This document shows positions 34,598 through 43,356 of a DNA stretch of 64,000 nt, one piece after another. Position 1 is the stretch's first letter, and the number at the start of each line of letters is the position of its first letter. The notes under the pieces are model-generated. The model did not search any database. It was given only the letters and a program-made list of their open reading frames with translations, and was not told the DNA's origin. The translations under genes were made by a program, and so were the position numbers. The stretch is from Pedobacter sp. Leaf216 (GTDB lineage Bacteria > Bacteroidota > Bacteroidia > Sphingobacteriales > Sphingobacteriaceae), in the NCBI RefSeq assembly GCF_001421515.1, contig NZ_LMKM01000007.1, positions 506,479 through 570,478 of the forward strand. Reading direction: 5' to 3'.

Positions 34598-35190
34598 ACA
34601 TGATTTTAAGGAAATGAATATCCTTTGGGTATCGTCATTGCTGAGAAGGCTATTTTAGGCTATATCGTCCTCGTTTATAACGAGGATGTACGAGTAAAGC
34701 GATTCTATCGCTCCTAAAGGAATTATTTTCGCATTGCAAATGCGTACCTCTAAAATCCTCGTTACAAACGAGGACTATTTAAGTAAAAATCAATATAAGT
34801 GACATGATTTTAAGGAAATGAATATCCCTTGGGTATCGTCATTGCTGAGAAGGCTTTTTTAGGCTATATCGTCCTCGTTTGTAACGAGGATGTACGAGTA
34901 AAGCGATTCTATCGCTCCTAAAGGAATTATTTCGCATTGCAAATGCGTACCTCTAAAATCCTCGTTACAAACGAGGACTATTTGGGTAAAAATCAATATA
35001 AGTGACATGATTTTAAGGAAATGAATATCCTTTGGGTATCGTCATTGCTGAGAAGGCTTTTTCAGGCTATAACGTCCTCGTTTGTAACGAGGATGTACGA
35101 GTAAAGCGATTCTATTGCTCCTAAAGGAATATTTTCGCATTGCAAATGCGTACCTCTAAAATCCTCGTTTCAAACGAGGACTATTTAAGT
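34598..35190. repeat. Three tandem ~203-bp units rich in hairpins
   Basis: Units begin at 34598, 34802 and 35005 (period 204 and 203 bp) and share an acatgattttaaggaaatga start. Each has a left hairpin CCTCGTT-nnn-AACGAGG (first at 34669-34685), a second AGCGAT/ATCGCT hairpin, a third CGCATT/AATGCG hairpin and a right hairpin CCTCGTT-nnn-AACGAGG. The stems are invariant while the 3-base loops differ (tat, tgt, aca, tca). No open frame fits. It resembles a BIME-type array of REP elements; no RAYT transposase is in the window. Confidence 0.9.
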
Positions 35191-35313
35191 CAAGCAATTT
35201 ATCCTTAAGGTAATTAGCAGGAAAGATTGCTTCATCCCACGCAATAACGACCGCATTACTAAAGCCTGCTAATGGTAGCGGAGTAGAAGAGCAACCACTA
35301 ATGAACCAAAGAA

Positions 35314-36153
35314 CTAAATACCATTCAGCTTTTCGATCAAGAACTTCGAAACCTCATTGAAATAACGTTTCCTGCCGTAACCCATCACCCATTGAATGCC
35401 TTGTGTAGCATTGGTAATAAAAACTTCTTCTGCTTCTTTTAAAATTTCTGGATTAATCTGTGCTTCAACCAAAGGCATATCGTTCATTTTACACAATTGC
35501 ATAATCGCGGTACGCATCACTCCACTTACGCAACCTTCAGCCAATGATGGGGTATAAATCTGTTTATTATACACCACAAAAACATTGGCACTGATGCTTT
35601 CGCAAAGAAAACCATATTGGTTTAAAATCATTGCTTCATCCAAACGGTTTTGACTTTTAAAAATTCCGGCCATTACATAAAGCAGCGCATTGGATGTTTT
35701 AAAATTGGAGAGCTTGTTTACGGGTTTGGTTATCTCGTCGAACACATCAATGATCAAACCTTTGCTGTTTAACTCATATGTGGATGCTTTTAAGGGAATT
35801 CCCTCCAAAACATAACCTGCTTTATTAATTTCGGGGGTATAAACCCCTGCTCCGCCCCTGTAAACCGAAAGGCGAAAGCGTACATTGCCGTTCCATTTAT
35901 TTCTTTTGGTAAGATCGGCCGTTTTCTGGCGCAAAAAATAATCGTCCATAAGGGCATGACCGTCAATTTTCAACACTTTCATACCTGCAGTAAGCCTATC
36001 GGCGTGCAAATCGGCAAATTGCAGTTTATTATTGATCATGCGCATACTTTCGAACAGCCCGTCTCCAAATTTGAAACTTCTGTTCGAAGCTGTCAGAACA
36101 GGAGCATCTGCAGCATGAAATTCATCATTAAATATAAGGTACTCGTTAAGCAT
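35314..36153 (-). CDS. Class IV aminotransferase, probable aminodeoxychorismate lyase
   Basis: The 279-residue fold-type IV PLP enzyme has the start SFKFGDGLFESMR, the PLP Lys in LSNFKTSNALLYVMA and the phosphate-binding CESISANVFVV, then LAEGCVSGVMR. PabC (4-amino-4-deoxychorismate lyase), branched-chain aminotransferase and D-amino acid transaminase share this fold. Folate synthesis is favoured because a pabB-type gene is in the same window (62615), but it is not adjacent. It starts 3 bp after the rluD-like gene and is probably translated from the same message. Confidence 0.75.
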   Translation of the reverse strand: MLNEYLIFNDEFHAADAPVLTASNRSFKFGDGLFESMRMINNKLQFADLHADRLTAGMKVLKIDGHALMDDYFLRQKTADLTKRNKWNGNVRFRLSVYRGGAGVYTPEINKAGYVLEGIPLKASTYELNSKGLIIDVFDEITKPVNKLSNFKTSNALLYVMAGIFKSQNRLDEAMILNQYGFLCESISANVFVVYNKQIYTPSLAEGCVSGVMRTAIMQLCKMNDMPLVEAQINPEILKEAEEVFITNATQGIQWVMGYGRKRYFNEVSKFLIEKLNGI

Positions 36154-36156
36154 ATG

Positions 36157-37185
36157 TTATGATGTAACGATATAATTTTCCCATTTGGTTAAACCAGCTT
36201 TAAAATCGGGTGGCAAAGGGGATTCGAAGTACATGTATTCTTTTGTGGTTGGGTGGATAAAACCTAAACTTTGTGCATGTAATGCCTGGCGGGGCAATAA
36301 TTCAAAACAATTATCTACAAACTGCTTGTATTTATTAAACGTAGTTCCCTTTAAAATCTTATCGCCACCATACATGGCATCGTTAAATAAAGGATGGCCG
36401 ATGTGTTGCATGTGCGCCCTGATCTGGTGTGTGCGACCAGTTTCCAGCTCGCAACTAACCAAGGTTACGTAACCCAGGCGTTTTAACACTTTATAATGCG
36501 TTACAGACCATTTTCCTTTCTCTTCATCATCGTAAATATCCATCACACGGCGATCTTTCACACTTCGTCCGATGTAGCCCGTTACCGTGCCATCATTTTC
36601 GATATCGCCCCAAACCAGCGCAATATATTTACGGGTAATGCTGTGATCAAAAAACTGCCTGGCCAAATGCGTAATCGACTTTTCATTTTTACTGATGAGT
36701 AATAAACCTGAGGTATCTTTATCAATCCGGTGTACCAAACCTGGCCGGCCATCATTACCCGGTAGCTGGGGAAGTTGTTCAAAATGGAAGGCCAAAGCAT
36801 TAACCAGGGTTCCTGTATAATTGTTAAAGCCGGGGTGCACCACCATTCCGGCGGCTTTATTTACCACTAGGAGATCGCTATCTTCATAAATAATATCAAG
36901 CGGCAAATCTTCCGGGTAAACCTCCGTATCGCGTGGTGGATGAGGCAAAACAATAGAGATTTCATCAAAAGGTTTAACCTTATAGCTTGATTTTATCTGT
37001 TTTTGATTAACCAATACATTGCCTGCATCAATTGCATTCTGAATACGGTTACGCGAGGCATTTTCTACACGCACCATCAAAAATTTATCGATCCGAAGCA
37101 AAGATTGCCCCTTATCTACAATTATTTTGAGGTGTTCATATAATTCCTGCTCCTCTGATTCCTGCAATTCGACCACATTTTCCAT
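36157..37185 (-). CDS. RluA/RluD family 23S rRNA pseudouridine synthase
   Basis: The 342-residue protein has an N-terminal S4 RNA-binding domain (LRIDKFLMVRVENASRNRIQ) and the catalytic domain with Asp in GLVHRIDKDTSGLLLI, plus ELETGRTHQIRAHM. RluD-type enzymes modify helix 69 of 23S rRNA; this is the RluD-like branch by length and S4 domain. The open frame extends to 37269, but the ATG at 37185 is preferred because it is followed directly by the usual acidic N-terminus and because a -7 box lies at 37190-37197, inside the longer version. The next gene, an aminotransferase, starts 3 bp after its stop. Confidence 0.92.
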   Translation of the reverse strand: MENVVELQESEEQELYEHLKIIVDKGQSLLRIDKFLMVRVENASRNRIQNAIDAGNVLVNQKQIKSSYKVKPFDEISIVLPHPPRDTEVYPEDLPLDIIYEDSDLLVVNKAAGMVVHPGFNNYTGTLVNALAFHFEQLPQLPGNDGRPGLVHRIDKDTSGLLLISKNEKSITHLARQFFDHSITRKYIALVWGDIENDGTVTGYIGRSVKDRRVMDIYDDEEKGKWSVTHYKVLKRLGYVTLVSCELETGRTHQIRAHMQHIGHPLFNDAMYGGDKILKGTTFNKYKQFVDNCFELLPRQALHAQSLGFIHPTTKEYMYFESPLPPDFKAGLTKWENYIVTS

Positions 37186-37189
37186 GGCG

Positions 37190-37197
37190 CAAAAATA
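37190..37197 (-). promoter_or_regulatory. -7 box directly before the rluD-like ATG
   Basis: TATTTTTG on the minus strand, four bases before the ATG at 37185. A transcript from it would be leaderless or nearly so. No TTTG was found at the expected upstream distance. Confidence 0.4.
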
Positions 37198-37288
37198 AAC
37201 TTTTAACTTCAAGAATTTTTTAATGATTACAGTTTTCGATAAAACAGCATTATCTTTACCCTTAATCAAAACATTCTAAATTATTTAT

Positions 37289-38317
37289 ATGAAAAAATGC
37301 TACTCTTTAAAGGCTTTAGGGGCCTTATTTTTATTGGTAATATCGCAAAAAGCAAATGCTCAAAAAGATGTTGGAGGTTTATTTGTTGGTGGACCAGCAG
37401 ATGCAACCAAATTGGTTAACGCCTATTTCGATCCTTTATACAAAGGTTTGGGCCTTGGTTTAACAGATGGGTGGACCAATACCGCAAAATCGAAAGGATT
37501 TTTAAAATTTGATGTAAGGGTATCTGTATCGGCAGCATTTGTACCACAATCGGCCAGAAGTTATGATGTAAATACTTTGGGCTTAAGTACCATTAAACCA
37601 GCTCCCGGTGCTTCTTCTATAGGGCCAACTGCCTTTGGCGATGACCATGAAGGTGGTAAAATGCAGGTATACACCAGCGGTGGAATTCCTACAGGAAAAT
37701 TCTTCAACCTGCCTCAGGGCGTGGGTTTCCATGTGGTACCTTCAGCGCAGATTCAGGCTACTTTGGGTTTACCTAAAAATATTGAAGTTACCTTAAGGGC
37801 AATGCCTAAAGTTGGGATAGGCAGCGATCTTGGTGATTTATCAATGATCGGTTTTGGCGCAAAGGTTGAACTTTTGCCACTATTTATGGGTTCTACAACA
37901 GAAAAACTGATCCCGGTAGATATTGCCGTTGCCGGAGGATTTACGCAGTATAAATACAACCTGCCCTTAAATGTGAATAATACACAAAATTCAGATCAGC
38001 GTATTGATGCGAAATTTAATGGTGTTAATTTTGATGCAATCGTTTCTAAAAGCATCCTGTTTTTTACGCCATTCGCCAGCATAGGTTACCAAACTTCTAA
38101 AACCAATTTAAAAGCTTTAGGAACATATAAATTTGAAGATGGTATTAATAGTGCAACCTATGTTGATCCGATTTCGGTTAAACAGACAGATATTGATGGC
38201 GTGAGGGGTAGTTTAGGGTTTCAGCTGAAATTCGGTTTCTTTAAATTTTATGGTTCTTATACCGCAGCTAAATACAGTATGGTTAATGCAGGTATAGGCT
38301 TAGGTATTGGTAAATAG
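37289..38317 (+). CDS. Predicted outer-membrane beta-barrel protein (DUF6588-like)
   Basis: 342 residues with a Sec signal peptide (1-24, ending KANAQ) and no lipobox. The mature chain alternates polar and hydrophobic or aromatic residues in stretches such as FFKFYGSYTAAKYSMVNAG and ends in a Gly-rich strand (GIGLGIGK), as in outer-membrane barrels of this phylum. The layout recalls the DUF6588 family, by eye only. Divergent from the rluD-like gene; TATCTTTA at 37251-37258 may be its -7 box. Function unknown. Confidence 0.7.
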   Translation: MKKCYSLKALGALFLLVISQKANAQKDVGGLFVGGPADATKLVNAYFDPLYKGLGLGLTDGWTNTAKSKGFLKFDVRVSVSAAFVPQSARSYDVNTLGLSTIKPAPGASSIGPTAFGDDHEGGKMQVYTSGGIPTGKFFNLPQGVGFHVVPSAQIQATLGLPKNIEVTLRAMPKVGIGSDLGDLSMIGFGAKVELLPLFMGSTTEKLIPVDIAVAGGFTQYKYNLPLNVNNTQNSDQRIDAKFNGVNFDAIVSKSILFFTPFASIGYQTSKTNLKALGTYKFEDGINSATYVDPISVKQTDIDGVRGSLGFQLKFGFFKFYGSYTAAKYSMVNAGIGLGIGK

Positions 38318-38453
38318 TAAATTACATCATTTAGAGCATAGCGCAACCGGGAAATCTGCCTTGCAATTTTGTTTTAACTCACAGATCGCTCGTTTTGCTG
38401 CACATCAGGAGATGCCAACCGCATCATCATAAAAAAACCTGTAAAGTATTTCT

Positions 38454-38485
38454 ATGCTCCTTTCCTATAAATTGGAAAGGAGCAT
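38454..38485. terminator. Perfect 12-bp hairpin after the outer-membrane protein gene
   Basis: ATGCTCCTTTCC, an 8-base loop, then GGAAAGGAGCAT. It may end the upstream transcript, though it is not followed by a T-run and lies 137 bp after the stop codon. Confidence 0.45.
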
Positions 38486-38542
38486 CATTACAAATTCTTA
38501 AAGAAATCAATTTTATCAACCATTCTTTATTTATTTTTACGC

Positions 38543-39412
38543 GTGTTCAAAGAAATATATAGCCCGATACAACACATAAAATTTGCCTCCCTTAACCAGC
38601 TTTTCGTTAAAAGGGACGACCTGATTGATCCTTATATTTCTGGAAACAAATGGCGGAAACTTAAATACATTTTAGCAAAGGCCAAAGCAGGAAACAAAAC
38701 GCACCTGGTTACCTTTGGAGGTGCTTATTCTAACCACCTGGTGGCCACAGCCGCAGCTGCATCAAGATCGGGTTTAAAAGCAACAGCCTTTGTGCGCGGT
38801 GAAGAAGTAAAAAATGAAATGTTGTTACTGTGCAGTTTATTTGGCATGAAGCTCATGTTTACCGACCGCGAAAGCTATCGGAACAAGCCTGAGTTGTTTA
38901 AACAACATTTTGCTGATGATCCTGAAGCCTATTTTATTGATGAAGGTGGTGCATCCTTAGAGGCCACCATCGGTTGTGCAGAAATCATTAATGAACTTAC
39001 AGAAACATACGACCACATTTTTTGTGCGGCAGGCACAGGAACTACTGCAGCGGGACTGTTAGGGGGCATTCAACAAAATGTATTGCATACCAAACTCCAT
39101 ATTATCCCGGTGTTAAAAGGTGGCTCGTTCATTAGCGATGAGATAGCAAAATATACACCCCTTTCCAATCACATCGAACTCCATCTTGATTATCATTTCG
39201 GTGGATATGCGAAAACCACACCTGAATTAATTGATTTTATTAAGGCTTTTACAAGTCGAACCGGCTTACTTTTAGATCCTGTTTATACCGCAAAAATGTT
39301 TTTCGCCATTGATGATTTACAACAAAAGCAAGTTATCGGTAGTAATGAACGCATCCTGGCTATTCATACCGGAGGATTGATGGGGCTTTTTGGCATGAAG
39401 GATAAGTTTTAA
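38543..39412 (+). CDS. D-cysteine desulfhydrase / ACC deaminase family PLP enzyme
   Basis: The 289-residue fold-type II PLP protein has the PLP Lys in YISGNKWRKLKY, the phosphate/substrate loop THLVTFGGAYSNHLVATAAA, and the Gly-rich CAAGTGTTAAGLLGG. The family holds 1-aminocyclopropane-1-carboxylate deaminases and D-cysteine desulfhydrases; bacteria without ethylene links mostly have the latter. The start is a GTG (38543-38545), as no ATG precedes the conserved KEIYSPIQHI region. A TATTTTTA box sits three bases before it. Confidence 0.85.
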   Translation: MFKEIYSPIQHIKFASLNQLFVKRDDLIDPYISGNKWRKLKYILAKAKAGNKTHLVTFGGAYSNHLVATAAAASRSGLKATAFVRGEEVKNEMLLLCSLFGMKLMFTDRESYRNKPELFKQHFADDPEAYFIDEGGASLEATIGCAEIINELTETYDHIFCAAGTGTTAAGLLGGIQQNVLHTKLHIIPVLKGGSFISDEIAKYTPLSNHIELHLDYHFGGYAKTTPELIDFIKAFTSRTGLLLDPVYTAKMFFAIDDLQQKQVIGSNERILAIHTGGLMGLFGMKDKF

Positions 39413-39672
39413 ACATAAACCAGATGCCTAAGGGAATCAATATTTATTATTTCCCCAATTCAAGTGCCTTAAACCAACTATTATCAGCTTCAAACTAATG
39501 AAATAATAGAATTTAGTACCAAAAAAGATATCTCCAGATCAACATTAGCTTAAAACTATATCCTTTAGTTATCTCACCTTAATAAAAACCGCCAAAACAA
39601 AGCTTTTTTACTACCTGGGGAGCTAAATAACCTCAAACTTACACTCTAAAAATCCATTTTCGGACCTAATAA
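39413..39672. other. Gene-free stretch before the 42-bp repeat
   Basis: AT-rich, no gene, hairpin or promoter that can be supported. Confidence 0.4.
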
Positions 39673-39905
39673 GGTCGGCACCGGGCCTATTAAGTACCAA
39701 TGAGGGTGTAAAAGGGTCGGCACCGGGCCTATTAAGTACCAATGAGGGTGTAAAAGGGTCGGCACCGGGCCTATTAAGTACCAACAAGGGTGTAAAAGGG
39801 TCGGCACCGGGCCTATTAAGTACCAATGACGGTGTAAAAGGGTCGGCACCGGGCCTATTAAGTACCAACGAGGGTGAAAAAGGGTCGGCACCGGGTCTAA
39901 TAAGT
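39673..39905. repeat. 42-bp tandem repeat, five full copies and one partial
   Basis: Units start at 39673, 39715, 39757, 39799, 39841 and 39883, exactly 42 bp apart, with core ggtcggcaccgggcctatta. They are GC-rich against AT-rich flanks. Small differences between units are confined to the caatgagggtgt segment. The period is a multiple of three, so both minus-strand frames stay open by default, but no gene is supported. Confidence 0.92.
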
Positions 39906-39982
39906 AGCTTAGGGAATGTAATTGCAATTGGAATACTGTTAGAGAATTGTCAGTTAAAGTTAATACTTTCGAAAAACATCAT

Positions 39983-40002
39983 AAGTAAACAAACGTTTAC
40001 TT
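39983..40002. promoter_or_regulatory. Candidate TetR operator
   Basis: Perfect inverted repeat AAGTAAAC-aaac-GTTTACTT. It abuts the -7 box TACTTTTG (40002-40009), so a bound repressor would block the promoter of the tetR-monooxygenase pair. Confidence 0.75.
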
Positions 40003-40009
40003 ACTTTTG
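40002..40009 (+). promoter_or_regulatory. -7 box of the tetR-monooxygenase operon
   Basis: TACTTTTG fits TAnnTTTG; its first base is the last base of the operator palindrome. The ATG of the regulator follows 22 bases later. Confidence 0.6.
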
Positions 40010-40031
40010 ATCCATATTGAAACATTAATAT

Positions 40032-40634
40032 ATGCGGCCAAAAAATTTAATCAAGGAAGATGCTATCCGATCGATTGCATTACAAATTATTTCTGAGGAA
40101 GGACTGGAGAATTTGAGTATGCAGAAACTGGCTAAAGCGGCCAATATTTCTCCCCGAACCATCTACATCAAATATGAAAACAAAGAAGATCTTTTAATTA
40201 AGCTCTTTATAGAGGAAGTACTTGGTGGATATGAAAAAGCCATCCTTGAAAATTTTGATCCAAAAATGGATTTCAGGGAAGGGATGAAAAGGTTATGGTT
40301 AAATACTTTCCATTACCTTAAAAACCACAAACCTTCTTTTTCCCTGCTCCAACACGGCAAATCATCCCCCCTTTTAAATAAAGCTTATCAGGAAAAAAAC
40401 ATCAGGCAAGGTGAATTTTTTGCGCCCATTCCTATCTTTTTAAAAACAAATATTGAGGCAGGCTTGATACCTGATTTACCACTCGATGTATACAAGGCTT
40501 TACTTTTTTCGCCTGTGAATGATCTGGTGGCAGAATATTTTGACCATGCAGACCGGCCAATTCAGATTATTACTGAAGAAATGATTTTAACCTGCTGTGA
40601 AACCGTGATTAAAGGAATAACTACATTAAAATGA
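40032..40634 (+). CDS. TetR/AcrR family transcriptional repressor
   Basis: A 200-residue one-component regulator. The N-terminal HTH is LSMQKLAKAANISPRTIYIKYENKEDLL (about 34-61); the C-terminal helical domain would bind a small ligand. It overlaps the downstream monooxygenase gene by 4 bp (ATGA), so the two are co-translated. A perfect palindrome on its own promoter suggests that it represses itself and the monooxygenase until its ligand appears. The ligand is unknown; it may be a substrate of the monooxygenase. Confidence 0.92.
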   Translation: MRPKNLIKEDAIRSIALQIISEEGLENLSMQKLAKAANISPRTIYIKYENKEDLLIKLFIEEVLGGYEKAILENFDPKMDFREGMKRLWLNTFHYLKNHKPSFSLLQHGKSSPLLNKAYQEKNIRQGEFFAPIPIFLKTNIEAGLIPDLPLDVYKALLFSPVNDLVAEYFDHADRPIQIITEEMILTCCETVIKGITTLK

Positions 40635-41779
40635 AACAGATTAAAGATAAAAAAATTGCCATTATTGGGGCCGGCCCCGGAGGTTTAACACTTGCACGAC
40701 TGTTACAAATGAATGGTTTTGAGGTGAATGTTTATGAACGCGATGTTGACGAAAATGCCAGGCCAAAAGGTGCAACTTTAGATTTACATGATGAATCGGG
40801 TTTAGCCGCACTTCGCGAAGCTGGTTTAATGGATGCTTTTAAAGCGAACTATCGCCCCGGAGCAGATCGGACCCGCATCATTGATCAACATGGCGAAATT
40901 ATATTTGAAGACAACGATAATCAAAACAGAGAAGATTTCCGTCCTGAAATTGACCGTGGCCCACTACAAAAAATCCTTTTGGATTCTTTAAAACCAGAAA
41001 CTGTAATCTGGAACAGCCATTTTGAAGGGCTTAAAAGAAACGGAGATTCGTGGCTGATTGAATTTAAAAACGGCAAATTGCTAGCGGCTGATATTGTAAT
41101 CGCAGCAGATGGCGCAAACTCAAAAATCCGCCCGTACATTACCCCAATTAAACCATTTTACGCTGGCGTAACCATTGTGGAAGGTGCTGTTTATGCATCA
41201 GCAACTTCAAGTCCGGAAATGCATAAATTGCTAAACGGCGGCAAAATATTTGCACTAGGCGGTGAAAAATCGCTAATTGTGAGCTCAAAAGGTGATGGTA
41301 GCCTGGTATTTTACACAGGATGCAATACCACAGAAAATTGGGTTAAAGAATCGGGCATAAACTTTTCTGATAAACTGCAGGTAATTAACTGGTTTAAAAA
41401 TGAGTTTTCAGATTGGGATCCGATCTGGCTGGAGTTGTTCGAAAATGCTTCAACTGGTTTTGTTCCACGCCCTCAGTATTGTATGCCGCTGGATCAAAAC
41501 TGGTCGTCGCTACCAAATTTAACCATGCTGGGTGATGTAGCCCATTTAATGCCCCCTTATGCAGGCGAAGGTGTTAATATGGCCATGCTGGATGCATTGG
41601 AGCTTAGCAATTGCTTTAAAGATCCGCGTTACAATAATAGCGGGGAAGCCATTTTCGCCTATGAAAAACAGATGTTAAAAAGGGCTTCAGAAACGGCAGA
41701 TATCACTATGCAATCTACCGCAGCACTTCATAGTACAGATGCAATCAATTTTATGATGAACATTATGGGAATGGAATAA
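40631..41779 (+). CDS. FAD-dependent monooxygenase, TetX-like
   Basis: The 382-residue class A flavin monooxygenase has the dinucleotide-binding IAIIGAGPGGLTLARLL (residues 9-25, GxGxxG), the ATLDLHDESGLAAL segment, an IAADGANSKIR (DG motif), and GDVAHLMPPYAGEGVN (GD motif) near residue 296. Layout and text match the TetX branch of tetracycline-hydroxylating enzymes more than other monooxygenases. A by-eye alignment to recalled TetX suggests that substrate contacts Gln192, Arg213 and His234 are Glu, Lys and Val here, so tetracycline may not be the substrate. Co-translated with a TetR-type repressor. Confidence 0.85.
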   Translation: MKQIKDKKIAIIGAGPGGLTLARLLQMNGFEVNVYERDVDENARPKGATLDLHDESGLAALREAGLMDAFKANYRPGADRTRIIDQHGEIIFEDNDNQNREDFRPEIDRGPLQKILLDSLKPETVIWNSHFEGLKRNGDSWLIEFKNGKLLAADIVIAADGANSKIRPYITPIKPFYAGVTIVEGAVYASATSSPEMHKLLNGGKIFALGGEKSLIVSSKGDGSLVFYTGCNTTENWVKESGINFSDKLQVINWFKNEFSDWDPIWLELFENASTGFVPRPQYCMPLDQNWSSLPNLTMLGDVAHLMPPYAGEGVNMAMLDALELSNCFKDPRYNNSGEAIFAYEKQMLKRASETADITMQSTAALHSTDAINFMMNIMGME

Positions 41780-42067
41780 AAAAAGGGCCCTCATTGCTGA
41801 GGAACCCCAATAAGATTTCTAAACCGTCCCGATGATTTGATTCTTAATGTAAATGTATTGCGCAAGGTTTCATAAAGAAATTAAAATAGAGCAATGGCAT
41901 TAAATAATAGATGTAAGGTAGCTTTAGATACACATCTGTTTTACCAATAAAGAAATATTGCTAAAAACTAATGGAAATCTCCTTAAATTCATTGCCGATC
42001 GTTTACTTTTAGCCGAATTGCTGATAGTTGGTTGATCGCAAAGGAAATGAATTTAACATACTATTTT
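41780..42067. other. Intergenic region before the SGNH hydrolase
   Basis: A weak hairpin (CCTCA ttgc TGAGG) lies about 41790-41803 and could end the monooxygenase transcript. A TACTTTTA box at about 42004 may serve the next gene. Otherwise nothing seen. Confidence 0.4.
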
Positions 42068-42925
42068 ATGAACAAACGATCCTTTACACGCTTCAGCATA
42101 TTATTACTTGCTATTACAATTATCAATTTCTCATTTATACCCGTTAAAGAAGTGAAATGGACAGCCATTGGTGACTCTATAACTTATCTGAATAATCATT
42201 TGGATGAAACTGGCAACCGGACAAAAAAAGGATATTTGGATATGGTTAAAGAACGGTTGCCAAACATTAACTACATTAACCAGGGGCATAATGGCTGGAC
42301 AACCGTTGGCATAGCCAAAGCGATTGATAAATTAGGCATTGAGGAATCGGAACTTTATTCTATTTTTCTAGGCACGAATGATTGGTGGGCGGGTATTCCT
42401 GTAGGATCTATTAACGATTACATTAATGATACCGGCACAGCAACCAGCTGTGGTGCTTACCGTAAAATAGTTAATAAAATAAGGAGTATTAACCCAAAAG
42501 CTAAAATAGTGCTGATTACACCCATGCAGCGAAACGATTTTGTATATATAGCCAATGCAAACAACAATGCGTATGGATCTTACAAAGAAAAAAACGGTCA
42601 AACTTTAGAAAGCTTCGCGAATGCAATAACCGCAATCGGTAAGTATGAAAACTTTGTTGTGGTTGATCTATACCACAACAAAAAGCTTAAACTCGAAAAA
42701 TTGGTTAAGTTTAAACGGCTAAAAAATCCTTCATCAGGTAATTACCAAAATTATAGCTATCCTGAATCCTCAACAATTCCATTCGATCCTAAACGTGATG
42801 ATTACCCCTACCCGATTGATGCCATGAGGATGACCTATGATGGTTTGCACCCATCTGATAAAGGAAACAAAGTAATTGCAGAAAGTTTGGTGAGGGTTTT
42901 TAAGAAAATATTGGATGGGAAGTAA
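42068..42925 (+). CDS. Secreted SGNH/GDSL hydrolase
   Basis: From the ATG at 42068 the product (285 residues) begins with a typical signal sequence (MNKRSFTRFSILLLAITII). The SGNH blocks are present: Ser in AIGDSIT, Gly in INQGHNGWT, Asn in LGTNDWW, and the Asp/His pair in DGLHPSDKG. Such enzymes are esterases or lipases, often removing acyl groups from polysaccharides; the substrate is unknown. The frame also opens at TTG 42032 and ATG 42047; these would add a non-signal N-terminus, so 42068 is preferred, with moderate certainty. Confidence 0.85.
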   Translation: MNKRSFTRFSILLLAITIINFSFIPVKEVKWTAIGDSITYLNNHLDETGNRTKKGYLDMVKERLPNINYINQGHNGWTTVGIAKAIDKLGIEESELYSIFLGTNDWWAGIPVGSINDYINDTGTATSCGAYRKIVNKIRSINPKAKIVLITPMQRNDFVYIANANNNAYGSYKEKNGQTLESFANAITAIGKYENFVVVDLYHNKKLKLEKLVKFKRLKNPSSGNYQNYSYPESSTIPFDPKRDDYPYPIDAMRMTYDGLHPSDKGNKVIAESLVRVFKKILDGK

Positions 42926-43356
42926 AGGAAGCAATCTTAATGGCTTATGGCCCACGCTTTTTCCTTAAACCAGTCACCCTGAGCGTAGTCGAAGAACCTT
43001 AAATCATTTAAGTCCCGTTCTTACGTCTTCCTGAACTTGTTTCAGGATCTTTCTTTTAAAGCATCTCAAATAGGTAACTACAAAACAAATTTCTCGACGG
43101 CATTGTACTCTGCTCGAAATGAGATCATTTCTATAAAACCTGTTACCTCTGGTACCGCATTCGTCATTGCGAGAAGGCTTTTTCAGCCGACGAAGCAATC
43201 TTAATGGCTCATGGCCCAAGCCTTTTCAATAAACCAGTCATTCTGAGCGTAGTCGAAGGGCCTTTTACATCACAAATGGTCTTCGACTCCGCTCAGACTG
43301 ACAAATCAAGAACTAGCCTCATTGTAAATGGTTATAATCAACCATCTGCAATCACC
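42926..43356. repeat. REP-like intergenic repeats
   Basis: No gene. The segment gaagcaatcttaatggct.atggccca occurs at about 42928 and again at 43193, followed in both cases by an aaccagtca..ctgagcgtagtcgaag stretch. Arms at 43235-43260 (cagtcattctgagcgtagtc) and 43278-43301 are inverted copies and can fold as a hairpin. A cattgcgagaaggc unit is at about 43165. The ttctcgacggcattgtactc type is at about 43090. Confidence 0.75.

Noticed and set aside
34598-35190. Insertion sequence
   Set aside because: Tandem hairpin units have no transposase frame, and no target duplication was seen.
39673-39905. CRISPR array
   Set aside because: Units are directly adjacent with no unique spacers between repeats, and no cas genes are nearby.
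39623-39927. Two overlapping minus-strand open frames in the 42-bp repeat
   Set aside because: They are open only because a stop-free unit of 42 bp is repeated; both frames are equally open, there is no family signature, and unit differences show no preference for silent positions.
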